Shown here: positions 1-5,363 of the stretch, in pieces
Layout: each line of letters begins with the position of its first letter
Position numbering within the stretch: the stretch's first letter is position 1
From: UBA12068 sp964452415
GTDB taxonomy: Bacteria > Patescibacteriota > Minisyncoccia > Moranbacterales > GWC2-37-73
NCBI GenBank assembly: GCA_964452415.1
Contig: CAYVME010000042.1
Span: 1-5,449, forward strand
Length of the DNA stretch: 5,449 bases
Reading direction: 5' to 3'
Made by a program: the position numbers and the translations under genes
Notes under the pieces: generated by a model
Database searches by the model: none
What the model saw: only the letters and a program-made list of their open reading frames with translations
Told to the model about the DNA's origin: nothing

Positions 1-347
1 GCGAGTCGAGGCGGGTCATCAAAAACATGTCCGAGATGTGACTGACACCTGGCACAGCGAACCTCCTGGCGATGCATCCCAAAAGAATCATCATTCACCT
101 CTTCAATGTTCTCAGAATTAACAGGCTCAAAATAGCTTGGCCAACCCGTGCCAGATTCGAACTTTGTCTGACTAGAAAATAAAGGCAAGTCACAAGCCGC
201 GCAATGGAAAATACCTGCTCCCAAATCTTTTTTGCTCCAAGCACATGAATTTGGAGCCTCTGTTCCCTTTTCCCTCAGCACATGAAATTGCTCGGGGGTC
301 AAAATTTTTCTCCATTCATCCTCGGTTTTGATGATTTTTTCGATCAT
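1..347 (-). CDS. msrB: Peptide-methionine (R)-S-oxide reductase MsrB, C-terminus cut by window edge
   Basis: MsrB reduces the R epimer of methionine sulfoxide in oxidised proteins, normally using thioredoxin. The visible 115 residues carry the SelR fold signatures: TEDEWRKILTPEQFHVLRE at residues 8-26, a first zinc pair C49-x2-C52, FESGTGWPSY at 63-72, a second zinc pair C98-x2-C101, and SHLGHVFDD at 103-111. The catalytic Cys of the RYCxN motif and the C-terminal tail lie beyond base 1, so activity cannot be judged here. The start is ATG at 345-347. An in-frame TAA lies three codons upstream and no other start is near, so this start is well supported although no Shine-Dalgarno is visible. 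The gene is transcribed divergently from the hydrolase. The spacing region (TEAPNSCAWSKKDLGAGIF) resembles MsrB forms lacking the FTGxY segment. There is no sign of an MsrA fusion at the N-terminus. Confidence 0.94.
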   Translation of the reverse strand, partial: MIEKIIKTEDEWRKILTPEQFHVLREKGTEAPNSCAWSKKDLGAGIFHCAACDLPLFSSQTKFESGTGWPSYFEPVNSENIEEVNDDSFGMHRQEVRCARCQSHLGHVFDDPPRL

Positions 348-492
348 ATTGATGTTTTATCTATTAAAAAACACACGAACTGCAATTGTAACCATTAATA
401 CTATTTCAAGAGATTATTCTTGCATTCATGCAAATAAATACAAGCCCTGGGAGTATAATATATTTAGACTCATAAACAATAATCCAAACCTC
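348..492. other. Divergent intergenic promoter region, msrB / hydrolase
   Basis: This 145-base AT-rich gap separates two divergent start codons. The plus-strand frame stays open back to a TTG at 328. That extension would overlap the msrB start and encodes an unremarkable sequence, so I treat it as non-coding. On the minus strand, TACAAT (complement of 385-390) is a possible msrB -10 box, giving a leader of about 30 bases, but no good -35 lies at the right distance. The plus-strand -10 is listed separately. Confidence 0.5.
454..459 (+). promoter_or_regulatory. Candidate -10 box for the hydrolase gene
   Basis: A perfect TATAAT lies 33 bases before the preferred ATG at 493 and would give a leader of about 27 bases. 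No recognisable -35 is found 16-18 bases upstream and there is no TG extension. The call therefore rests on the -10 match and its position, and AT-rich DNA gives such matches by chance. If it is correct, it excludes the longer upstream starts in this frame. Confidence 0.4.
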
Positions 493-1533
493 ATGAAAAA
501 AGCTCTCATCATAGTAATATTAGCAATAGGTTCTTTTTTTTCACTTTTCTTCTTTTTCTCCAAAGATGAGAAGACGCCTGAGAATAACTCCCTGCCAGCG
601 CTTGAAAATGAAACCCCACAATTTAAACTTGAGGAGAAAAAACCTTCCTTGACAAAAGATTCAATTCCGGTCATGTCAGAAAAAGAATTTCAAGGATCTG
701 ATCTTAAGTTGGTGAAAGTTTTGGATCAGAATGAATTTTATACTCGCCATTCAATCACTTATAAAAGTGAAGGCTTCACAATTTCAGGAATTATGAATGT
801 TCCAGCCGGCAAAGGTCCATTCCCTGTTCTTTTTCTTAATCATGGATTCATCGATCCCAAATACTATACCAACGGCCAAGGTCTGAAACGAGAGCAAGAT
901 TTTTTTGCCAGAAATGGTTATGTTGTTTTGCACAGTGATTATCGAAACCATGCCCAGTCGGATTTTGATCCGGAAAATGATGTGCGTCCCCGCTCAGGCT
1001 ATGTTGAAGATGTGCTCAACGCAATCAGCGCGGTGAAAAATTCAGAACTCACTTTTTTTGACAAGGAAAATATCGGCATGCTCGGTCATTCGATGGGCGG
1101 AGGCATCACCATCAATGTCATGGTGACAAAACCTGAAATCGCCAAAGCCTTCGTGCTTCTAGCGCCAATCAATGCCAACTACAAAGAAAATTTCGACAGA
1201 TGGGTCGTGCCAGATGAAGAATTTTCAGGTGTTGCCGAAGAATTCTACAAGCAATATGGCTCACAAGAAGAAAATCCAGAATTTTGGAAAAGTATTTCGG
1301 CCATAAATTATTTGGATAAAATAACATCTCCGATCATGCTTCATCAAGGAGCCCTGGACAAAGATGTACCAGTGGAGTGGTCGCGAGATCTTTTTCAATC
1401 ACTGAAAGATGCAGGAAAAGATATCACCTATTACGAATATCCCAACGGTCCGCACACATTCATAAATGAACAACCAATTGTAATGCAACGAACTTTGGAA
1501 TTTTTCAACAAGATTCTCAAAAACAAAAGTTGA
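493..1533 (+). CDS. Membrane-anchored alpha/beta hydrolase (S9/dienelactone-hydrolase-like)
   Basis: This 346-residue protein is a likely serine esterase or peptidase acting outside the cytoplasmic membrane. Residues 1-3 are MKK and 4-22 form one very hydrophobic segment (ALIIVILAIGSFFSLFFFF). There is no lipobox Cys or clear signal-peptidase site, so an uncleaved anchor is likely. A charged linker runs to about residue 75. The hydrolase domain follows: a strand with FLNHG (H117-G118, oxyanion region), the nucleophile elbow G198-H-S200-M-G-G203, the acid D289 in HQGALDKDVP, and H321 in NGPHTF, which completes the triad. The spacing matches alpha/beta hydrolases related to prolyl oligopeptidase and dienelactone hydrolase. 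The substrate cannot be read from sequence. I chose ATG 493 because it starts the anchor and follows a TATAAT box. The frame is open to TTG 328, but that would overlap msrB. No Shine-Dalgarno is seen. A decayed relative of its 3' end lies at 1972-2084. Confidence 0.9.
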   Translation: MKKALIIVILAIGSFFSLFFFFSKDEKTPENNSLPALENETPQFKLEEKKPSLTKDSIPVMSEKEFQGSDLKLVKVLDQNEFYTRHSITYKSEGFTISGIMNVPAGKGPFPVLFLNHGFIDPKYYTNGQGLKREQDFFARNGYVVLHSDYRNHAQSDFDPENDVRPRSGYVEDVLNAISAVKNSELTFFDKENIGMLGHSMGGGITINVMVTKPEIAKAFVLLAPINANYKENFDRWVVPDEEFSGVAEEFYKQYGSQEENPEFWKSISAINYLDKITSPIMLHQGALDKDVPVEWSRDLFQSLKDAGKDITYYEYPNGPHTFINEQPIVMQRTLEFFNKILKNKS

Positions 1534-1547
1534 TTAACTTGTTTTTT
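1527..1547. terminator. Weak terminator-like hairpin between convergent genes
   Basis: AAGTT and AACTT pair around a GATT loop (1527-1540) and are followed on the plus strand by G and then six T (1542-1547). On the minus strand the same stem is followed by TTGTTTTT. It overlaps the hydrolase stop codon and sits just beyond the small minus-strand ORF, where a shared terminator would be expected. The stem is only five pairs and AT-rich, so it is weak on its own. Confidence 0.35.
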
Positions 1548-1548
1548 G

Positions 1549-1692
1549 CTAGGAAATCTTGAGAATCTCTGATTCCAACTTTTTAATGCTATTCTCAAGA
1601 AGATCGAAATCTTTCCAATCGCCTTTTTGCAGACAATTCGATTGGAAAGCTATTAGATATTCCAGTTTTTTAATCATTTCAAATTTTGACAT
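1549..1692 (-). CDS. Small hypothetical protein, 47 residues, predicted helical hairpin
   Basis: I do not recognise this protein. The minus-strand ORF runs from ATG (1690-1692) to TAG (1549-1551) and reads MSKFEMIKKLEYLIAF, then QSNCLQKGDWKDF, then DLLENSIKKLESEILKIS. The pattern suggests two amphipathic helices (about 3-16 and 28-46) joined by a polar turn around K23-G24-D25, as in small coiled-coil or helical-hairpin proteins. It has one Cys, one Trp, no signal peptide and no membrane segment. An AGGG lies about 11 bases before the ATG, a poor Shine-Dalgarno at long spacing. The ORF ends 15 bases from the convergent hydrolase stop, a compact arrangement typical of real genes. Against it, two perfect inverted repeats lie inside the frame, so a structured RNA is the main alternative. 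Coding is likely but not certain. Confidence 0.5.
   Translation of the reverse strand: MSKFEMIKKLEYLIAFQSNCLQKGDWKDFDLLENSIKKLESEILKIS
1557..1600. repeat. Perfect 10-base inverted repeat inside the small ORF
   Basis: TCTTGAGAAT at 1557-1566 and its exact reverse complement ATTCTCAAGA at 1591-1600 are separated by 24 bases. It lies in the 3' half of the 47-residue ORF and could form a stem-loop in either transcript. Confidence 0.6.
1611..1649. repeat. Perfect 11-base inverted repeat inside the small ORF
   Basis: CTTTCCAATCG at 1611-1621 and its exact reverse complement CGATTGGAAAG at 1639-1649 are separated by 17 bases. It sits 10 bases from the other inverted repeat, so the two would form adjacent hairpins. 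No T-tract follows directly, so it does not look like an intrinsic terminator. Confidence 0.6.
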
Positions 1693-1804
1693 ACATATTT
1701 TTTCCCTACTAAATCCTCTTGGAATGACTATCTAGCTTGGGTTATTAAAATGAATTACCATGCAAATCACCCTCAAATACAGCTAAAAACACGATTTTGA
1801 AAAC

Positions 1805-1831
1805 AAAAAAAATACCTTAATTGAAAATTAA
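1805..1831 (-). terminator. Possible weak terminator of a short transcript
   Basis: Read on the minus strand, TTAATT and AATTAA pair around a TTC loop (1817-1831), followed by GGTA and then eight T (1805-1812). The stem has no G-C pairs and is set four bases back from the T-tract, so efficiency would be poor. It matters because it lies about 100 bases beyond a strong promoter. The hairpin core is the same AATTTTCAATT word repeated upstream of rsgA, so it may simply be a copy of that repeat. Confidence 0.25.
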
Positions 1832-1928
1832 AATATTTCACGATCCGCTCCAGGTTTTTGCGGACATACTAAAACATTAAACTTCTTGATTTTTGTTTTT
1901 AGCTTTTTTCGAATTTGCACACCAAATC

Positions 1929-1957
1929 AGTATACAGCAAATTAATGGAAAAGTCAA
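1929..1957 (-). promoter_or_regulatory. Near-consensus sigma-70-type promoter facing the small ORF
   Basis: On the minus strand TTGACT (complement of 1952-1957) and TATACT (complement of 1929-1934) are separated by exactly 17 bases. This is the best promoter match in the window. Transcription would start near 1922 and run towards the 47-residue ORF at 1692. Two bases into the predicted RNA, a GTG at 1918-1920 opens a 30-codon frame to TAA at 1828-1830 (MQIRKKLKTKIKKFNVLV, then CPQKPGADREIF). That could be a leaderless peptide or chance. A five-pair TCCGC/GCGGA hairpin also lies within this leader. Confidence 0.6.
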
Positions 1958-1971
1958 CCCTAAAATTTTAG

Positions 1972-2084
1972 TTTCAATATATAAAAGAGTATTAATACCA
2001 CAGCGGCCCGCACACACCTATCAATAAACAGCTGACTGTCATGCGACGCTCACTAGTTTTTTTGACAAGATTCTCAGGAAATAA
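1972..2084 (+). pseudogene. Decayed 3' end of a second alpha/beta hydrolase gene
   Basis: The plus strand here encodes a degraded match to the last ~40 residues of the hydrolase at 493-1533. From 1996 it reads YHSGPHTPINKQLTVMRRSL against YPNGPHTFINEQPIVMQRTL, including the catalytic-His motif GPHT. After the run of seven T (2057-2063) the match continues one frame over as DKILRK then TAA (2082-2084), against NKILKN in the intact gene. One T therefore appears lost. Upstream, TAT-TAA-TAC (1990-1998) matches TAT-TAC-GAA-TAT with three bases missing, which creates an in-frame stop. A weaker match (FQYIKE against FQSLKD) begins at 1972 with about six residues missing between. Nothing further upstream resembles the rest of the gene. 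It is a relic of a paralogue, not an expressed gene. The divergence is too great for a recent duplication. Confidence 0.8.
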
Positions 2085-2111
2085 AAAGAGTCGTTCATCA
2101 TGAACGACTCT
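2079..2111 (-). terminator. Intrinsic terminator of the radical SAM gene
   Basis: A perfect 11-pair stem (2087-2097 with 2101-2111, AGAGTCGTTCA and TGAACGACTCT) closes a three-base loop. Read on the minus strand it is followed by TTTTATTT. It lies 15 bases past the radical SAM stop codon. On the plus strand the stem is followed by AATAAAAAAA, not T, so it acts in the minus direction. The relic hydrolase stop codon abuts the stem. Confidence 0.88.
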
Positions 2112-2125
2112 AATAAAAAAAGATT

Positions 2126-3889
2126 TTATTTTTCAATACCTGTTAAGGTGATGCGCCTAAACTCAACAGCAATATCATACAATATATTTTCTTTTCCGTT
2201 AATACTTTTGCCTTTGAGTGTTTCCAAGAACGCTTCGTGCTCTGGACTTCTGAGGTATTCTTGCATAATTTCATTTCTTAAAACTACCCAATCTTTTGGA
2301 TCTTTTACCCAGCGCTGCTCTTCGGGAATTCCCAGGGAATCATACATTTTGACAGGATCGATTACGCCATGCATAGTGTCATGTTCACTGAAAGCTTCTG
2401 GATCCTTTCGGACATCTCTCGTAAGAAAATTATGATATTTATCAAAATCACTTGTTCCAACAATCGGTGTCCATGAGTTGATCCTATAAGCTGCCTGCGG
2501 ATGAGCCTTCATATGCGAGAGCGTCCTTTCTTTGATCTCGTCTCTGGAAAAATTGTAGTGATCTTCAAGCCCCATAATAAGTAATAGTCTAACGAGAATC
2601 TTTTCACGAGCTGAATCAGTCACCTCGATCGCTCTTTCAAGATCTGCACCCTTGCCTTGCTTAGATCTGTCTCCAACAACATCCTCCATCCCAAATGCCA
2701 ACATCACACATCCACTTTGGGACATTGCCTCAAACTGTCTCGCCATTTTTCCTAATCTCATTGCCTTTTTATCACAACCTGCTTCAGCATCTTCTTCCTT
2801 TTCTACGCTCGTAAAGGCATACCATACTGCTTTATATTCATTGCTTGCATTTTCTCTAGTCATCAAACTAACAATGGCTTCAAGATGCTCATCTGAAGTG
2901 TTAATCATCCCATCTGCAAAATATATAAGTATGTCCTGCTTTAACTGCTGTGCTCTTTTTAGTCCTTTTTTAATTTCAGATTCTGATGTTTCTAATGTCG
3001 ATTCACAATTTGTTCCATACATCCTAAGATTGGTGCAGAATTTACATGGATGTTTACATCCTGAATTAGACTCTGTCACTATGCTTTCTGGATAAATTTT
3101 TGCTAATTCTGGGACAACAGTGTGCGACCATTCAATTGAAATTTCCCTCGCTGCGACAGGTCGCATAAGCTCCGAAGCAATGACAGCCTGCTCAGTCAGG
3201 CGAGGATAATTTGCATTTCTTTTAATTATAGTCGCTTCAGAAGTTTCATCCAGATATGCCATATTTCCAATTTGATTGTCGGGAACACCATATGCCAGGG
3301 CGGTTAAAGCGATCTCTCCTTGCCCAATTACGCACGCATCTATATTGGTCTCGTCCTTGTGGGAAACAATGTGTTCATAATCTAACGCATGTTGCGCACC
3401 AAGTACGGTTTTCAATTTAGGATTGAGCTCCTTAAATTGCTTAAGTGCAGAAAACACACCGCCAATACTAGGCGAGAGCGAACTCACCGCTACAATATCA
3501 GCCTCGATGACAAGTTTCAAAATATCTTTCTCCTTTGTAGAATTATCCAAATCTTGCAGTCTAACCATTGAACAAGGAACTTTATGCTTGTCCAAATATC
3601 CTGCGATTCTTGCCAGACCCAATGGTATGAAGCCCGAAGATTCTTCCTCATCATCCCCAAAGCGATATGCAATGTCTTTAGCATAACATCTGTTGCCATC
3701 AATCAAGATAACTTTTTTTGGCTTAATATTATATTTCTCATGCTCCAAAATAGCTTGCTCGACAACTTTCACCATGGCGATAGATTCTCCCGATTCTAAG
3801 CTGGATTCACCATTTTCTTCCAAGTCTTCTGCTGAAATTTGTTTCCTCTTATCAAAAGGGGAAAGTTCAACAGTTTTTGCTTTTTTCAT
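2126..3889 (-). CDS. B12-binding-domain radical SAM protein, function unknown
   Basis: This 587-residue cytoplasmic enzyme probably uses a 4Fe-4S cluster and S-adenosylmethionine, with or without cobalamin; the substrate is unknown. Residues 1-55 are charged and probably disordered. Residues ~58-205 look like the Rossmann-type B12-binding domain (PLGLARIAGYL at 89-99, later IGQGE at 188-192). The cobalamin-ligand DxHxxG motif is absent, as in many such radical SAM proteins. The radical SAM core follows: C278-x3-C282-x2-C285 in SGCKHPCKFC, FADG at 324-327 and GMED at 400-403, corresponding to the family's F-x-D-D and G-I-E-S strands. About 150 further residues include SWTPIVGTSDFDKY; no extra Cys cluster is seen. 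I chose ATG 3887-3889 because AAGGAGG sits five bases before it. The frame continues to ATG 3950-3952 (608 residues), which cannot be excluded. It lies downstream of rsgA with its own candidate promoter and terminator. Confidence 0.9.
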   Translation of the reverse strand: MKKAKTVELSPFDKRKQISAEDLEENGESSLESGESIAMVKVVEQAILEHEKYNIKPKKVILIDGNRCYAKDIAYRFGDDEEESSGFIPLGLARIAGYLDKHKVPCSMVRLQDLDNSTKEKDILKLVIEADIVAVSSLSPSIGGVFSALKQFKELNPKLKTVLGAQHALDYEHIVSHKDETNIDACVIGQGEIALTALAYGVPDNQIGNMAYLDETSEATIIKRNANYPRLTEQAVIASELMRPVAAREISIEWSHTVVPELAKIYPESIVTESNSGCKHPCKFCTNLRMYGTNCESTLETSESEIKKGLKRAQQLKQDILIYFADGMINTSDEHLEAIVSLMTRENASNEYKAVWYAFTSVEKEEDAEAGCDKKAMRLGKMARQFEAMSQSGCVMLAFGMEDVVGDRSKQGKGADLERAIEVTDSAREKILVRLLLIMGLEDHYNFSRDEIKERTLSHMKAHPQAAYRINSWTPIVGTSDFDKYHNFLTRDVRKDPEAFSEHDTMHGVIDPVKMYDSLGIPEEQRWVKDPKDWVVLRNEIMQEYLRSPEHEAFLETLKGKSINGKENILYDIAVEFRRITLTGIEK

Positions 3890-3894
3890 TTCAT

Positions 3895-3901
3895 CCTCCT
3901 T
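3895..3901 (-). promoter_or_regulatory. Shine-Dalgarno AAGGAGG deciding the radical SAM start
   Basis: On the minus strand AAGGAGG is followed by ATGAA and then the ATG at 3887-3889, an ideal spacing. If the upstream ATG (3952) were used, this stretch would encode Lys-Glu-Lys-Glu written entirely with G-ending codons, unlike the A-ending Lys codons just after it. That favours a ribosome binding site. The other gene starts in this window lack a clear site. Confidence 0.65.
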
Positions 3902-3970
3902 CTCCTTGGAAGTTTCACCATTTGGAATTATTGTTGATGGCCATTCAGACATATGTCTTTTACGAAAAAA

Positions 3971-3997
3971 ATTATATTTTACACATAAATATTATGT
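3971..3997 (-). promoter_or_regulatory. Candidate promoter with a palindrome upstream of the radical SAM gene
   Basis: On the minus strand a perfect TATAAT (complement of 3971-3976) lies between the rsgA stop and the radical SAM start. It would give a leader of about 75 bases to ATG 3889, or about 11 to ATG 3952. No good -35 is seen. A dyad, ACATAA-ATA-TTATGT (3983-3997), lies in the spacer where a repressor could bind. Both elements are AT-only or nearly so and could be chance. Confidence 0.4.
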
Positions 3998-4015
3998 AGC
4001 ACTTCTTGATAAGAT

Positions 4016-5068
4016 TTATTTTTTTATAAACTCGGGTTTTTTGATCAGGGTTCTTCTTCCTCTTTTCTCGGCCTGTGCATTATTCCTGTCCTTCTTGGCT
4101 TGAAAAAGATCAAGGCTTCCAGACAGCTTAATGAAGCGATTGTATCTTTCCTGGTCAATTTTACCCTCTTGCAGGGCCTTCAGGACTGCGCATCCTGGGC
4201 TCTGTGTGTGGTCACAATCGTTGAATTTGCAAAGTTGGGCAAATGCCTCGATGTCTTCAAAAGTCTCTCTCAGGGCCTCTTGAGAAGCCCAGAGACCCAA
4301 TTCTCGCATGCCCGGAGTGTCGATCAAGAGTCCGCCAGAAGGGAGAAAAATGAGTTCTCTTTTGGTGGTTGTGTGCCTTCCTCGACTGTCGTCCAAGCGC
4401 ACTTCCTGAGTTTTTTGCAAATCCAATCCAAGCAAAGCATTCACTAGGGTTGATTTCCCCACTCCGGAAGAACCAACAAAAACAACCGTCTCATTTTTTC
4501 CGATCAGCGCTCGCACCTGGTCAATCCCAGTTCCATTTATTGCGCTAACCAAGAATATTTTCATACCAGGCATCGCAGATTGAACTTGCTTCATCTTATC
4601 CTCGGCATCTGGCGCAAGGTCACTTTTGTTTAGCAAAATCACAGGCTCACATTCTCCCTCCTTGGCCATGGCCACATATCGCTCCAATCTTCCAATATTA
4701 AAATCCCCATCCATTCCCTGAACAATAAAAGCGATGTCGATGTTTGTTGCGATAATTTGTTCAACAATGTCTTCGCCAGCCCGTTTGCGACTGATTTTTG
4801 AACGGCGAGGCAAAATTTCTTTAATGATGGCCTTGTTTTCTCCTTGAAGTTTTTCAATTGAAACCCAGTCTCCCACTTTTGGATATGCAGTTTCGTCTTT
4901 GGCACTTCGTATGAATTTTCCTTGCACGATTCCTTCCAACTCTCCAATTTTTGCATACAACAAATATCCGCCCCTGTTTTCCACAGCCACGCGCGCCACA
5001 TTTTCTTCTTCAGTATTTTCCTGTAAAGATTGAGAATACAAATCCCAACCGAGTGTTTTTAATTCCAT
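4016..5068 (-). CDS. rsgA: Small ribosomal subunit biogenesis GTPase RsgA
   Basis: RsgA binds the 30S subunit late in assembly and couples GTP hydrolysis to release or checking of the decoding centre. This 350-residue protein has the full, circularly permuted architecture: an N-terminal OB-fold (about 24-85, with GDWV at 66-69), then G4 N147-K-S-D150, G5 around S175-A176, G1 G199SSGVGKST207, G2 region GRHTTT at 230-235, and G3 D250-T-P-G253. A C-terminal zinc knuckle follows with C280, C285, H287 and C293. The tail is basic (KKDRNN to IKK), suiting rRNA contact. All motifs are intact and the length is normal for the family. The ATG at 5066-5068 begins MELKTLGW, a typical RsgA opening, and no Shine-Dalgarno precedes it. 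The csp gene lies upstream on the same strand behind a terminator, and the radical SAM gene lies downstream. Confidence 0.97.
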   Translation of the reverse strand: MELKTLGWDLYSQSLQENTEEENVARVAVENRGGYLLYAKIGELEGIVQGKFIRSAKDETAYPKVGDWVSIEKLQGENKAIIKEILPRRSKISRKRAGEDIVEQIIATNIDIAFIVQGMDGDFNIGRLERYVAMAKEGECEPVILLNKSDLAPDAEDKMKQVQSAMPGMKIFLVSAINGTGIDQVRALIGKNETVVFVGSSGVGKSTLVNALLGLDLQKTQEVRLDDSRGRHTTTKRELIFLPSGGLLIDTPGMRELGLWASQEALRETFEDIEAFAQLCKFNDCDHTQSPGCAVLKALQEGKIDQERYNRFIKLSGSLDLFQAKKDRNNAQAEKRGRRTLIKKPEFIKK

Positions 5069-5077
5069 ATTTTAAAT

Positions 5078-5134
5078 AATTTTCAATTCACAATTTTCAA
5101 TTTTCATTGAATTTTCAATGGATCAATTTTTCAA
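5078..5134. repeat. AATTTTCAA short repeats upstream of rsgA
   Basis: AATTTTCAA occurs at 5078-5086, 5092-5100 and 5110-5118, with a one-T-longer version at 5125-5134 and a variant at 5100-5108. A small dyad CATTGA-ATTT-TCAATG spans 5105-5120. The array covers the region where the rsgA promoter and leader should lie. The same word occurs in reverse orientation at 1819-1829. I could not pick out a confident rsgA -35/-10 pair within it. Confidence 0.6.
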
Positions 5135-5157
5135 TAAAAAACAATACGACTATGAAT

Positions 5158-5272
5158 TTTTTGCTTTGCCTGTTTACTCTCGAGGCAATAGCGAGCGACA
5201 GCGAGGTCTTAGCGATTTGACCTTAACTCCTGGTCAAGAGCGTGTCGAGAGAGGAAATAGGCAAAGCAAAAA
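5158..5272. repeat. Long imperfect inverted repeat in the csp-rsgA gap
   Basis: A perfect 14-base outer arm (TTTTTGCTTTGCCT, 5158-5171, with AGGCAAAGCAAAAA, 5259-5272) continues inward through GTTT/AAAT and then CTCTCGA (5177-5183) with TCGAGAG (5245-5251). The interior holds several AGCGA/GCGAG words and a smaller stem TTGACC/GGTCAA (5217-5222, 5232-5237). It is richer in G and C than the flanking DNA. The plus strand is open across it (5118-5300), but the translation is repetitive and charged, and I regard it as non-coding. It may be a dispersed palindromic element or a miniature mobile element; no target-site duplication is evident. Confidence 0.65.
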
Positions 5273-5310
5273 TAATCCTTTTAACTCATTTAAAGCATAA
5301 CACACTTTAG

Positions 5311-5341
5311 CAAAACAAAAACCCTCCGAGGAGGGTTTTTG
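5311..5341 (-). terminator. Strong intrinsic terminator of the cold-shock gene
   Basis: CAAAAACCCTCC (5316-5327) pairs with GGAGGGTTTTTG (5330-5341). The G-C core is CCCTCC/GGAGGG with a tight turn. Read on the minus strand the core is followed by TTTTTGTTTTG, and it lies 22 bases past the csp stop. On the plus strand it is followed by TTTTTGC, so it could work both ways. It should insulate rsgA from csp transcription. Confidence 0.9.
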
Positions 5342-5363
5342 CAAAATATCTAAATACGAAGTA

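Larger units (their letters stand above)
1693..2125. other. 433-base stretch without an intact large gene
   Basis: This AT-rich gap lies between the 47-residue ORF and the radical SAM gene. It contains a strong minus-strand promoter (1929-1957), a possible short transcript downstream of it ending near a T8 tract (1805-1812), the relic of a hydrolase gene end (1972-2084) and a minus-strand terminator (2079-2111). Between 1693 and 1804 I see only a nine-codon minus-strand ORF (ATG 1758-1760 region) behind a GAGGGTGA sequence, too short to call. No tRNA or rRNA pattern is visible. Confidence 0.6.

Noticed and set aside
328..492. N-terminal extension of the hydrolase to TTG 328 (55 extra residues)
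   Set aside because: It would overlap the divergent msrB start and put unremarkable sequence ahead of a typical MKK membrane anchor. A TATAAT box also lies inside it, so ATG 493 is preferred.
1557..1649. CRISPR-like repeats
   Set aside because: The two inverted repeats are unrelated in sequence and there is no repeated direct unit or spacer pattern.
1828..1920. 30-codon minus-strand frame starting with GTG as an annotated gene
   Set aside because: Only its place next to a strong promoter supports it. It is short, has a GTG start and no ribosome binding site, so it is mentioned as a possibility and not called as a CDS.
1549..2111. Toxin-antitoxin or retron-like system made of the small ORF, short transcript and hairpins
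   Set aside because: No toxin, antitoxin or reverse-transcriptase motif is present, and the neighbours are ordinary enzymes.
2100..2435. Plus-strand ORF opposite the radical SAM 3' end
   Set aside because: It starts inside the terminator loop and lies antisense to a clear enzyme domain; a shadow frame.
4100..4447. Plus-strand ORF opposite rsgA
   Set aside because: It is antisense to the conserved GTPase and zinc motifs of RsgA and shows no protein features of its own.
5118..5300. Plus-strand 60-residue ORF between rsgA and csp
   Set aside because: Its frame runs through the AATTTTCAA repeats and the inverted-repeat element. The product is repetitive and charged, with no family resemblance, and no ribosome binding site is seen.
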